This document shows positions 46,890 through 54,566 of a DNA stretch of 64,000 nucleotides, in pieces. Location of the stretch: positions 2,914,001-2,978,000 of the forward strand of contig NC_016946.1 in NCBI RefSeq assembly GCF_000277125.1. The letters are read 5' to 3'. The notes under the pieces were generated by a model. That model worked only from the letters and a program-made list of their open reading frames with translations. It made no database searches and was not told where the DNA came from. Every line of letters begins with the position of its first letter. Positions within the stretch are counted from its first letter, which is position 1. The translations under genes and the position numbers were made by a program. This DNA is from Mycobacterium intracellulare ATCC 13950. Its GTDB lineage: Bacteria; Actinomycetota; Actinomycetes; Mycobacteriales; Mycobacteriaceae.

Positions 46890-48015
46890 CGGCGCTCCCT
46901 TCTCCCATGGTCTCCTGAAGCCACGACGCCGCGACGTCGGTGCCGCCGCCGAGCGTCGCACCGAGGCGGGCCCGCTCGCTCCACAAATGCAGGTCCGTCT
47001 CGGTGACATAGCCCATCCCGCCGTGCAGCTGATGGGCGTCGAGCGTGATCAGCCGGGCCGCGGTTGCCGCGTGCATGCGGGCGATGGCGGTCTCCCTGCT
47101 CGCGGTGCGGCCGCGCCCCAGCCAGAACACCGCCGCGTGCGCCGCCAATCGCGCGGCCGCCAGGGCGATGTGCATGTCGGCGATCAGATGCTGGGCCGCC
47201 TGAAACGAGGCGATGGGCCGGCCGAACTGGTGACGCAGCTTGGTGTAGTCGACGGTGCGGTCCAGCACGGCCTGGCCGACCCCGACCAGGTCGAGTGATC
47301 CCAGCGCCACCGCGGTGTTGGCCAGCCGGCGCAATCCCGGCACGGTGACGCCGTCGAGCACGGCGTCACCGGCCACGACCGTGCCGTCGAAGCGCACGGT
47401 GAACGCCCGGTGCCCGCCGACCATGTCGAGCGGCTCGACGGTCACACCGGCGCCGTGCGCGTCGACGAGGAAGACCAGCGGGCGTTCGGCTCCGTCCCGC
47501 GACGAGGCGGCCGAGACCACGATGAGATCGGCGACGTCGGCGTCGGCGACGTAATCCGCGGTTCCGTTGAGCCGCCACCGATTCGGATCGGGATCGGCGC
47601 GCAGCGCAGGGGCGACGAGCGCGGCGTCGCGGGCGTTCCAGACGGCGGTGGTGGCGCGGAGGCTGCCGCACGCGAGCGGGGGCAGCCAAGCGGCCTTGGC
47701 CTCCGGGGAGCCGAGCTGGTCGACGGCGAGGGCGGCGTGCACGGTGCTGTGCACGGTCGTCGGGCACAGCGCGCGGCCGGCTTCGGTGAAGAACACGGCC
47801 AGGTCGTCGAGTGAGCCACCGGCGCCGCCGTACTCCTCGGCGACGGCCAGCCCGAATACCCCCGAGTCGGCCACCGCCTTCCACAGCGACGGCGTGCGCC
47901 GGTCCGTGCCCGGCTCGTCGAGGGCGCGCACCAGGCTGACCGGGTTCTCGGCGGCCAGCAGGGCGCGTAGCGCCGCGGCGAACTCCCGCTGCTCGGCGGA
48001 CGGGATCGTCTTCAT
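46882..48015 (-). CDS. Acyl-CoA dehydrogenase (FadE), probable non-catalytic partner subunit
   Basis: A 377-aa acyl-CoA dehydrogenase from ATG 48015. The FAD/acyl regions are recognisable: EEYGGAGGSLDDLAVFFTEA, KLRHQFGRPIASFQAAQHLI and LHGGMGYVTETDLHLWSERA. The helix that should carry the catalytic Glu reads LGSLDLVGVGQAV without one, and the MCAD-type Glu site reads TLGGGTD. It is therefore probably the partner of the upstream FadE in an alpha2beta2 enzyme like ChsE1-ChsE2. It lies 21 bases after that gene and overlaps the MaoC-like gene. Confidence 0.9.
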   Translation of the reverse strand: MKTIPSAEQREFAAALRALLAAENPVSLVRALDEPGTDRRTPSLWKAVADSGVFGLAVAEEYGGAGGSLDDLAVFFTEAGRALCPTTVHSTVHAALAVDQLGSPEAKAAWLPPLACGSLRATTAVWNARDAALVAPALRADPDPNRWRLNGTADYVADADVADLIVVSAASSRDGAERPLVFLVDAHGAGVTVEPLDMVGGHRAFTVRFDGTVVAGDAVLDGVTVPGLRRLANTAVALGSLDLVGVGQAVLDRTVDYTKLRHQFGRPIASFQAAQHLIADMHIALAAARLAAHAAVFWLGRGRTASRETAIARMHAATAARLITLDAHQLHGGMGYVTETDLHLWSERARLGATLGGGTDVAASWLQETMGEGSAGE

Positions 48016-48036
48016 CGGTGGTGTGCGAGGTTTCCG

Positions 48037-49215
48037 TCAGCGTCCATAGGAGGGCATCCCGTGCCCGCGCTGGGCGATGATGTCGCGAAGCACCTCGTTG
48101 GTGCCCCCGCCGAAGCGCATCAGCGGGGCGGCCCGGTAGAGCCGCTCGAATTTGCCGGCCAGCGGGGCCTGTTCGCTGCGATGCGCCAACAGGCCGTCCG
48201 GGCCGAGGAGATCGAGCGCCAGGGCGGCGATGCGCTGGCGCAGCTCGCTGGTGAACACCTTCTCGACGCTTACCTCGACGGTCGGAATGACGCCGCTGTC
48301 GAGGATCGAGGCCGCCTCGTAGCCCATCAGCGTGGCCACCGCGACGTCGGCTTCGGCCTGCGTCAGCCGGCGGCGAAGCGACGGGTCGTCGGCGGGCACC
48401 GTCCCGTCGCGGCGCGGACTGCGCGAAAGTTCGTGCAATTCCTCGACGGCGCGGCGCAGGTCTCCGGCGTTGGTCAGCGCGCCGCGCTCGAGGTCGAGCG
48501 CGCCGGTGATGTAGGTCCAGCCGCGGTTGACCTCGCCGACGAGGTTGGTGGCCGGCACCCGCACGTCGCGGAATGCCACCTCGTTGGTGCGGTAGCCCGA
48601 CCACGCGTAGAGCGGGCGGATCTCGACGCCGGGGCTGTCGATCGGCACGATGATGACCGAGATGCCGCGGTGGCGTGCGGTCGTCGGATCGGTACGGACG
48701 CAGAGCCATTCGTGCGTGGCCCGCTGCGCGCCGCTGTTCCAGATCTTGGTCCCGTTGATCACCCATTCCTCGCCGTCGCGGGTCGCGGTGGTCCGCAGGC
48801 TCGCCAGGTCGGTCCCGGCCTCGGGCTCGGAATAGCCGACCGCGCAGATCATTTCGCCCCGGGCGATCGGGGGCAGCCACTCGCTCTTGTTCCGCTCGGT
48901 GCCGTGACGCATGATCATCGGCGCCACCGACGTGACGGTCAGGTCGGGTCCGGGCACGCCCCAGTACTCGAATTCGCTCATCAACAGGTGCAGGTGAATG
49001 GCGCCCAGACCCAGCCCCCCGTACTCGCGCGGCCAGTTCAGCCCGAACCAGCCCTTGGCGCCGATCTCGCGGCGGAACCGCGCCACCTCGCCGTCGAGAA
49101 TCTCCAAGTCGTGCGCGGCCAGCTCGGCGCGCAATGCGGGGGTGACATTCTCGTGCAGAAATTGGCGGACCTCGGCCAGCCAGGCGCGCTGCCCGGCGTC
49201 GAGTTCGAAATCCAT
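48037..49215 (-). CDS. Acyl-CoA dehydrogenase (FadE), probable catalytic subunit
   Basis: A 392-aa acyl-CoA dehydrogenase from ATG 49215, the first gene of the operon. WPREYGGLGLG, SEPEAGTDLASLRTTA and WVINGTKIWNSGA are family motifs. ITGALDLERGAL carries a Glu at about residue 240, the position used as base in isovaleryl-CoA dehydrogenase-type enzymes. The MCAD-type site reads FGGGTNEV and lacks Glu. With the next FadE it should form a heterotetramer, as the mycobacterial steroid enzymes do, acting on a bulky acyl-CoA. Confidence 0.92.
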   Translation of the reverse strand: MDFELDAGQRAWLAEVRQFLHENVTPALRAELAAHDLEILDGEVARFRREIGAKGWFGLNWPREYGGLGLGAIHLHLLMSEFEYWGVPGPDLTVTSVAPMIMRHGTERNKSEWLPPIARGEMICAVGYSEPEAGTDLASLRTTATRDGEEWVINGTKIWNSGAQRATHEWLCVRTDPTTARHRGISVIIVPIDSPGVEIRPLYAWSGYRTNEVAFRDVRVPATNLVGEVNRGWTYITGALDLERGALTNAGDLRRAVEELHELSRSPRRDGTVPADDPSLRRRLTQAEADVAVATLMGYEAASILDSGVIPTVEVSVEKVFTSELRQRIAALALDLLGPDGLLAHRSEQAPLAGKFERLYRAAPLMRFGGGTNEVLRDIIAQRGHGMPSYGR

Positions 49216-49249
49216 TCCGGCGCCTATGCCTTTCTCGGAGCGTCGATGC

Positions 49250-49277
49250 CGTTACACCGAGCAGCGCCAGCGTAACG
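49250..49277. promoter_or_regulatory. Inverted repeat upstream of the eight-gene operon
   Basis: CGTTAC (49250-49255) and GTAACG (49272-49277) are perfect 6-bp arms with a 16-bp spacer, 35 bp upstream of the first fadE start. It is a candidate regulator site or promoter element; the short arms make it tentative. Confidence 0.35.
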
Positions 49278-49468
49278 CCGCCGCGAGTTCGCGCGTGGCA
49301 TTCTGCCGCGCATCGGTCGCGAACGGCGGGGGTCGCACTGTAAAACCGCTGTCAAACTCCCGTTAAAACCCGTCGACGCTCTGGCGGATTCGGCCGCGGG
49401 CTGCGAAGATTTTCGGATCGGTTGGTCAACGCGGACCAGGCCCTCTGCCCCAGCCCGAGGGAGAAATC

Positions 49469-49633
49469 ATGCCCACTGTTGAGACGCGCCTCCGCGAGGA
49501 CTTGCGCAACTACGCCGTCGAATTGAGACAACTGGCGTACACCCTTCCCCTGGGCGTAGGCGAGCACAATCTTCTGCAACTGTCCGATCGGATGCGCGCC
49601 GCGGCCGACCAAGTGGTCCGCAAGGGCGCCTGA
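49469..49633 (+). CDS. 54-aa conserved-looking small protein
   Basis: ATG 49469 behind GAGGGAG (49457-49463) opens a 54-aa frame with strong codon bias. The product begins MPTVETRLREDLRNYAVELR and ends MRAAADQVVRKGA. It is a charged, wholly helical-looking protein without Cys or TM segments. It is divergent from the fadE operon and convergent with the ABC exporter, with a hairpin spanning both stops. No family recognised. Good ribosome site, bounded position and coding statistics argue that it is real. It could be a small regulator or adaptor. Confidence 0.6.
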   Translation: MPTVETRLREDLRNYAVELRQLAYTLPLGVGEHNLLQLSDRMRAAADQVVRKGA

Positions 49634-49657
49634 CGCGCGAGCGATCAGCCGCCCTTG
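49621..49657. terminator. Hairpin between convergent small gene and ABC exporter
   Basis: CAAGGGCG (49621-49628) pairs with CGCCCTTG (49650-49657) around a 21-nt loop that contains the stop codon of each gene. It is a plausible bidirectional terminator. Confidence 0.4.
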
Positions 49658-52341
49658 AGGCGGATCTTCCAGCGCACGAAACCCAGATAGACGGCGCTGA
49701 TGAGCGCCAGCATGCCGACGTCGAACCACCACCTGGCCGGCGTGTGCTGCCAGTGCGAGTCCTTCGGGGTCAGCGGCCCGGGCACCAGCTTGGTCAGGTC
49801 GGCGGTGGACGCCGACGCCGCGAATCCCCACCGGGCGGGCGTGGCCCAGGCCATCTGATCCAGCCCCACCCGGCCGGTCACCGGGATCATCCCGCCGGAG
49901 AACACCAGCTGTGACATGACGGCCACCACCAGCAGGGGCATGATCTGCTCGTTGGACTTGGCGACGGCCGACAGCGCGAGCCCCAGCATGGCGGAGGCCA
50001 CGCACGTCAGCGCGACGTCGACGAACAACTCGAGGCCGGGCTTGCCCAACGCCACCGCGCCCTGGGTCGGCGCGCCCTTGCCGAGCACCGCGATGATGGT
50101 CACGATCGCCGACTGAACGATCGCGAAGACCGTGTACACGCACACCTTGGCCAGCAGGTACGCCGACGTCGACAGGCCAACCGCCTGCTCGCGCAGGAAG
50201 ATCGCGCGTTCCCCGATGAGGTCGCGGATGGTCAGCGCGGTACCCATGAACACCGCGCCGACGTTCAGCAGCACCAGGATCTGACCCGGCTCGTTGGGCG
50301 CGGCGCCCATCGGGTTCGGGATGCCGAAGCCGACATCGCCGGGCACCGACATCGACAGCGAACCCATGATGAACGGCAGCAGCGCCAGGAACACGAAATA
50401 GCCGCGATCCGAGACGATTAGCCGCATCTGGCGCCGGGCGATGGTGGAGAACTGCCGGAACAGGCTGGTGTGTGAGGGGTCGCCGAGTTCGGCGGGTTTC
50501 TCCGCCGGCGGCGGCGCCGGGGGCGGGCCCGTCCGCGCCAGGTAGCGCTCCCGGGAGCCGTCGGGGTCGTTGGCGACGGTGCTGAAGATGTCGGCCCAGT
50601 TGGTGGTGCCCATGGCGGGACCGATCTGGCCGGGCGGCCCGCAGAACGCCGTCTTGCCGCCGGGGGCGAGCAGCAAAACCTGATCGCAGACGTCGAGGTA
50701 GGTCAGCGAGTGGGTGACGACGAGCACCACCCGGCCGGCGTCGGCCAGCTGCCGCAGCATGGTCATCACCTGCCGGTCCAGCGCCGGATCCAGGCCCGAC
50801 GTCGGCTCGTCGAGGATCAGCAGCGACGGCCCGGTGAGCAACTCCAGCGCCACCGAAGCGCGCTTGCGCTGGCCGCCGGAGAGCTTGTCGACCCGCGTGT
50901 GCAGGTGCTGGGTCATCTCGAGTTCCTCGAGTACCCGGGCCACCACCTGGGCGCGGTCGTCCTTGGTGGTGTCCGGCGGCAGGCGCAGCTCGGCCGCGTA
51001 CATCAACGCCTGCTGCACGGTCAGCTGGCCGTGCACGACGTCGTCCTGCGGCACCATCCCGATCCGGCTGCGCAACGAGGCGTACTCGGCGTGGACGTTG
51101 TGGCCCTCGAACGCCACCGTGCCGGTGCTCGGGTGCGTGTACCCGGCGACCAGCCGGGCGAACGTCGATTTGCCGGCGCCGGACGGCCCGATGATCGCGG
51201 TCAGCGTCCCGGGCAGGGCGGTCAGCGAGATGTTGTCCAGCAACGTCTTGTTGTTCTCGATCGTCCACGTCACCCCGCGCACGTCGAGGCCGCCGGTGCG
51301 CGTCGCGGTCGCGGTCTGGTCGCGGCGGGCCAGGGTGCCGCCGGCGAAGACCAGGTCGATGTTGCCGATCGTGACGACGTCACCGTCGTGCAGCACGGCC
51401 GAATCGACGCGGGCGCCATTGACGAAGGTGCCGTTGATGCTGCGGTTGTCATGGATCTCGGTGCCACCGGGCGCCGGGATCAGCGTGGCGTGGTGGCGTG
51501 ACGCCAGGACCTCGGGGATGACGATGTCGTTGTCGTTGGCGCGGCCGATCGTGATCGCGCCCGGCGTGGACTCCAGCCCGGCCCTGCCCGGCCGCAGGAT
51601 CTTCATCATCGACGTGGCGATGTTCGACGAGTCGCCACCGATGCGGCCCGTCTGGGACGCCGCCGGCTGCGCGGTGGTGGGCGGGGCCGCGTGCACCGCC
51701 GACGGCGCCCGGTAGATCTGCGGCGCGGGCTGGGACGCGCTGGGCGGCGCGGCCAGGGGGCCGCTGGTCGGGAAGCGGGTCTGCGGCCCCGACGGATGGC
51801 TCGGGGTCGGGCCGCTGGGCGGCTGGCTCGCGAGGGGTCCGCTCGGTGAGTGGCTGGGCTGCGTGGTGGTGGGCGGATGCGCCGGGTGGCGGAACGAGGC
51901 AGACGCCGGCTGCTGAGGCTGGACGGAAGTTTGCGTGCCGCTCGGGCTCTGCGGCGCTCCCACGAGGGGCGCGCCGGGCGTGCTGACGATGGGTATCGAC
52001 GTCGTCAGCGGCGGCCGCCCGGCCGAACCCTGGTGGCGACCGACCTCGAAGGTCAGCGCCGGGCCGTCGGGATTGCCGACGTTGACGCGCATGCCGTCCT
52101 GGATGTCGATGACCGGGACGCGGCGATTGTTCGCGTACAGACCGTTGAGGCTGCCGTTGTCGACGGCGACCCATCGGCCCTGGTCGTACCGCACGATCAG
52201 ATGGGTGCGGGAGATCAGGGGGTGGGCGACGCGGACGTCCGCGCGAAGGTCACGCCCGATCACGACGTCATTGCCTGCCGCGAAGGTGCGCTCGGCTCCC
52301 TCGTACCGCACGGTCAGCGCAGGCGGGGCTGGTGGGCTCAT
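49645..52341 (-). CDS. FHA-domain ABC exporter, homologue of M. tuberculosis Rv1747
   Basis: About 898 aa from ATG 52341 (52350 possible). Order: FHA1 (about 20-90, VVIGRDLRADVRVAHPLISR), a Pro/Ser/Thr-rich linker of roughly 130 residues, FHA2 (about 240-320, RANDNDIVIPEVLASRHHAT), and an ABC ATPase with GPSGAGKST (Walker A), LSGGQRKR (signature) and LLILDEP (Walker B). Six or so TM helices of the ABC-2 type complete it (RQMRLIVSDRGYFVFLALLP onward). It closely follows Rv1747, a cell-wall glycolipid exporter phosphorylated by PknF in the linker. In M. tuberculosis pknF lies next to it; here a lipase gene takes that place. Confidence 0.95.
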   Translation of the reverse strand: MSPPAPPALTVRYEGAERTFAAGNDVVIGRDLRADVRVAHPLISRTHLIVRYDQGRWVAVDNGSLNGLYANNRRVPVIDIQDGMRVNVGNPDGPALTFEVGRHQGSAGRPPLTTSIPIVSTPGAPLVGAPQSPSGTQTSVQPQQPASASFRHPAHPPTTTQPSHSPSGPLASQPPSGPTPSHPSGPQTRFPTSGPLAAPPSASQPAPQIYRAPSAVHAAPPTTAQPAASQTGRIGGDSSNIATSMMKILRPGRAGLESTPGAITIGRANDNDIVIPEVLASRHHATLIPAPGGTEIHDNRSINGTFVNGARVDSAVLHDGDVVTIGNIDLVFAGGTLARRDQTATATRTGGLDVRGVTWTIENNKTLLDNISLTALPGTLTAIIGPSGAGKSTFARLVAGYTHPSTGTVAFEGHNVHAEYASLRSRIGMVPQDDVVHGQLTVQQALMYAAELRLPPDTTKDDRAQVVARVLEELEMTQHLHTRVDKLSGGQRKRASVALELLTGPSLLILDEPTSGLDPALDRQVMTMLRQLADAGRVVLVVTHSLTYLDVCDQVLLLAPGGKTAFCGPPGQIGPAMGTTNWADIFSTVANDPDGSRERYLARTGPPPAPPPAEKPAELGDPSHTSLFRQFSTIARRQMRLIVSDRGYFVFLALLPFIMGSLSMSVPGDVGFGIPNPMGAAPNEPGQILVLLNVGAVFMGTALTIRDLIGERAIFLREQAVGLSTSAYLLAKVCVYTVFAIVQSAIVTIIAVLGKGAPTQGAVALGKPGLELFVDVALTCVASAMLGLALSAVAKSNEQIMPLLVVAVMSQLVFSGGMIPVTGRVGLDQMAWATPARWGFAASASTADLTKLVPGPLTPKDSHWQHTPARWWFDVGMLALISAVYLGFVRWKIRLKGG

Positions 52342-52444
52342 CAGGACCAACTGTAACGGCAGCGCCGCGAGTTGGGCACCCGGCGCAACGGAATACGGCC
52401 GCCGGCCGTCGAATCAGCCTGCAGCACAATTACTTTCGTCGTCC

Positions 52445-53497
52445 TCAACCGGCCGCGGCGGCGCTGCGCAGGCGGCGCACGTTCCGGACCTTACTCCGGA
52501 CCGCGTCCCCGGCGGGGGTGACGTCCTTGACGAAATCGCCGAGGTATTTGATGGCGCGCCTGCCCTCCGGCAAGATGTCGGCGGCCAACGGGAAGTCGTG
52601 GATCTGCCCGTCCCACAGGTGCAGATCGCATCGGACCCCGCTGGCTTCCAGGCGCTTCGCCATCAGTTCCGCGTCGGCGAGCAACAATTCGTCCGAGCTC
52701 GCGTGAATGGTCACCGGTGGCAACGACGACAGGTCGGCATCCACGGGCGAGGCGACCGTGGACTCGCCCCGGCCCTCCGCCGCCCGGGCGTCGCCGAGGT
52801 ACTTAGCGAACCGCGAGAACGCGCTGCGGGTGAACATCGAGCACTTGCGGGCGTTGCGGTGCTTGAGTTTTCGTGCCGGGTCCGTGTCCGTGAACGGCGA
52901 GATGGTCGCGACCCCGGCCGGCTCCATGATGTCCTCGCCGATCGCCGACAGCGTGGTCATGAACGCCAGGTATCCGCCGGCCGAGTCGCCGGCCACGACG
53001 ACCCGGTCGCCGTCGTAGCCGCGGTCCTGCAGCCACCGCAGGCCGCTGATCCCATCGTCGATGGCGTCGGTGATCTGATGTGCGGGCAACTTCCGGTAGG
53101 CGACGGCGAGCACGGCGGCGTCGGCCTCCTTGGACAGGCGGGTCACCATCGAGCGGTGCGTGTTGAGGCCGCAGGTGAGGAACGCGCCGCCGTGCAGGTA
53201 CAGGATCGCCCGGTCCCCCGAGACGCCGGGAGCGCGAACCCACTCCGCGGCGCAGTGCTCGAGACGCACCGGTTCGGTGCTCGCCGCGGAGCCGAGACGG
53301 GGAAACATCCCGGCAAAACTGTCGACGTACTCCAGCGGCCAGTGCAGGTTGGGCGTCATGGCCCAGGCGCGGACCGCGTTCTTCACGATCAACCGGCTGG
53401 CGAGCGAGACGGCGACCGACTGGGGGCTATGCCGATGGTGCATGCGCCGCGTCGTCGCCACGCTCGGCAGTATGCGGGCCGGATCGATTGTGCTCAC
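52445..53497 (-). CDS. Alpha/beta hydrolase of the hormone-sensitive lipase (Lip) family
   Basis: About 350 aa from GTG 53497; upstream in-frame sequence lacks family character. The oxyanion motif is YLHGGAFLTCG, the nucleophile elbow is VAGDSAGGYL, the Asp is in SSDELLLAD, and the His in GQIHDFPL: a full HSL-type triad. A long N-terminal helical cap (about 1-100) is usual for mycobacterial Lip esterases. It reads toward the FHA/ABC exporter (103-base gap) and is divergent from an SDR gene. Short- to medium-chain ester hydrolysis is expected; specificity is unknown. Confidence 0.9.
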   Translation of the reverse strand: MSTIDPARILPSVATTRRMHHRHSPQSVAVSLASRLIVKNAVRAWAMTPNLHWPLEYVDSFAGMFPRLGSAASTEPVRLEHCAAEWVRAPGVSGDRAILYLHGGAFLTCGLNTHRSMVTRLSKEADAAVLAVAYRKLPAHQITDAIDDGISGLRWLQDRGYDGDRVVVAGDSAGGYLAFMTTLSAIGEDIMEPAGVATISPFTDTDPARKLKHRNARKCSMFTRSAFSRFAKYLGDARAAEGRGESTVASPVDADLSSLPPVTIHASSDELLLADAELMAKRLEASGVRCDLHLWDGQIHDFPLAADILPEGRRAIKYLGDFVKDVTPAGDAVRSKVRNVRRLRSAAAAG

Positions 53498-53522
53498 TGT
53501 GTCATCAACTCCTAAGTGGACA

Positions 53523-53534
53523 CCGGGTACCCGG
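53523..53534. promoter_or_regulatory. Perfect palindrome in the divergent lipase/SDR region
   Basis: CCGGGTACCCGG is a 12-bp perfect palindrome 26 bp upstream of the lipase start. It is nested in a wider CACCGG/CCGGTG pair. It could be an operator, though GC-rich palindromes arise easily by chance here. Confidence 0.3.
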
Positions 53535-53694
53535 CTTACCGGTGGATCCAGCGCGCAGCAAACGTCGCGTAGGTCACTGTTTGCCGCCGGCAGAGATGGG
53601 TACCACCCGTTGATCGCGATCGCCGATGTCGCGCGGCCGGAATGGGGCCGGACCGGCTGTGGCCGGGGCCGCCGCGTGGCCCAAGATATGAGCG

Positions 53695-54540
53695 ATGACA
53701 CACGCAGAGCATCCGGGCCCGTTGCTGGCCGACCGGGTCGCGGTCGTGACCGGCGGCGGGGGCGGCATCGGCGCGGCCACCGCGCGGCTTTTCGCCCGCC
53801 ACGGCGCGCACGTCGTGATCGCCGATATCGACGGCGAGCTGGGCGGCGCGACCGCCGACGCGATCACGGCGGCCGGCGGATCCGCGCGGGCGGTCGTCAC
53901 CGACGTCCGGGCGCCGGACCAGGTCACCGGCGTGGCCCGGACGGTGCTGGACGAGCACGGGCGGGTCGACGTGCTGGTCAACAACGTGGGCCACTGGCTG
54001 CGCCACCCCGGAAACTTCGTCGACACCGACCCGGGGCTCTGGGATGAGCTCTACCGGATCAACCTCCACCACGTCTTCCTGCTCACCCGGGCGTTCCTGC
54101 CCGCCATGGTGGACCGGCACGCCGGTGCGATCGTGAACGTCTCGTCGGTCGAGGGGCTGCGCGGCTACCCGGAGGATCCGGTGTATGCCGCGTTCAAGGC
54201 GGGCCTGATCGGCTTCACCCGCAGCCTCGCCGTGCAGGTGGGCAACCACGGCGTGCGGGTCAACGCGATCGCCCCCGACGTCACCGAGTCCCTTCAAGTG
54301 CCCTACTCGCAATGGCTATCGCCCGAGGAGCACACCCAATGGCCGCGGTGGGTGCCGGTCGGGCGGATGGGCCAGCCCGAGGATCAGGCCCGCGTGATCC
54401 TGTTTCTGGCCTCGGACCTGTCGTCGTTCGTCACGGGCCACACCATCGCGACCGATGGCGGAACGGGCGCGGCCGGCGGATGGTTCCGCTCGTCACGCCG
54501 GCCGGGCCGCGAGTGGACGAATCGGCCGGTCGACCCCTGA
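53695..54540 (+). CDS. Short-chain dehydrogenase/reductase
   Basis: A 281-aa classical SDR from ATG 53695. Motifs: VVTGGGGGIGAATARL (Gly-rich loop), VIADIDGE (Asp, so NAD preferred), NNVG in place of NNAG, NVSSVEGL with the Ser, and YAAFK for Tyr-Lys. The end FVTGHTIATDGGTGAAGGWF is typical, followed by a basic tail. It is divergent from the lipase and convergent with the molybdopterin oxidoreductase gene, with no operon partner. Substrate unknown. Confidence 0.92.
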   Translation: MTHAEHPGPLLADRVAVVTGGGGGIGAATARLFARHGAHVVIADIDGELGGATADAITAAGGSARAVVTDVRAPDQVTGVARTVLDEHGRVDVLVNNVGHWLRHPGNFVDTDPGLWDELYRINLHHVFLLTRAFLPAMVDRHAGAIVNVSSVEGLRGYPEDPVYAAFKAGLIGFTRSLAVQVGNHGVRVNAIAPDVTESLQVPYSQWLSPEEHTQWPRWVPVGRMGQPEDQARVILFLASDLSSFVTGHTIATDGGTGAAGGWFRSSRRPGREWTNRPVDP

Positions 54541-54566
54541 GACTCCTTGGTAAACCGCCGGCTTCC

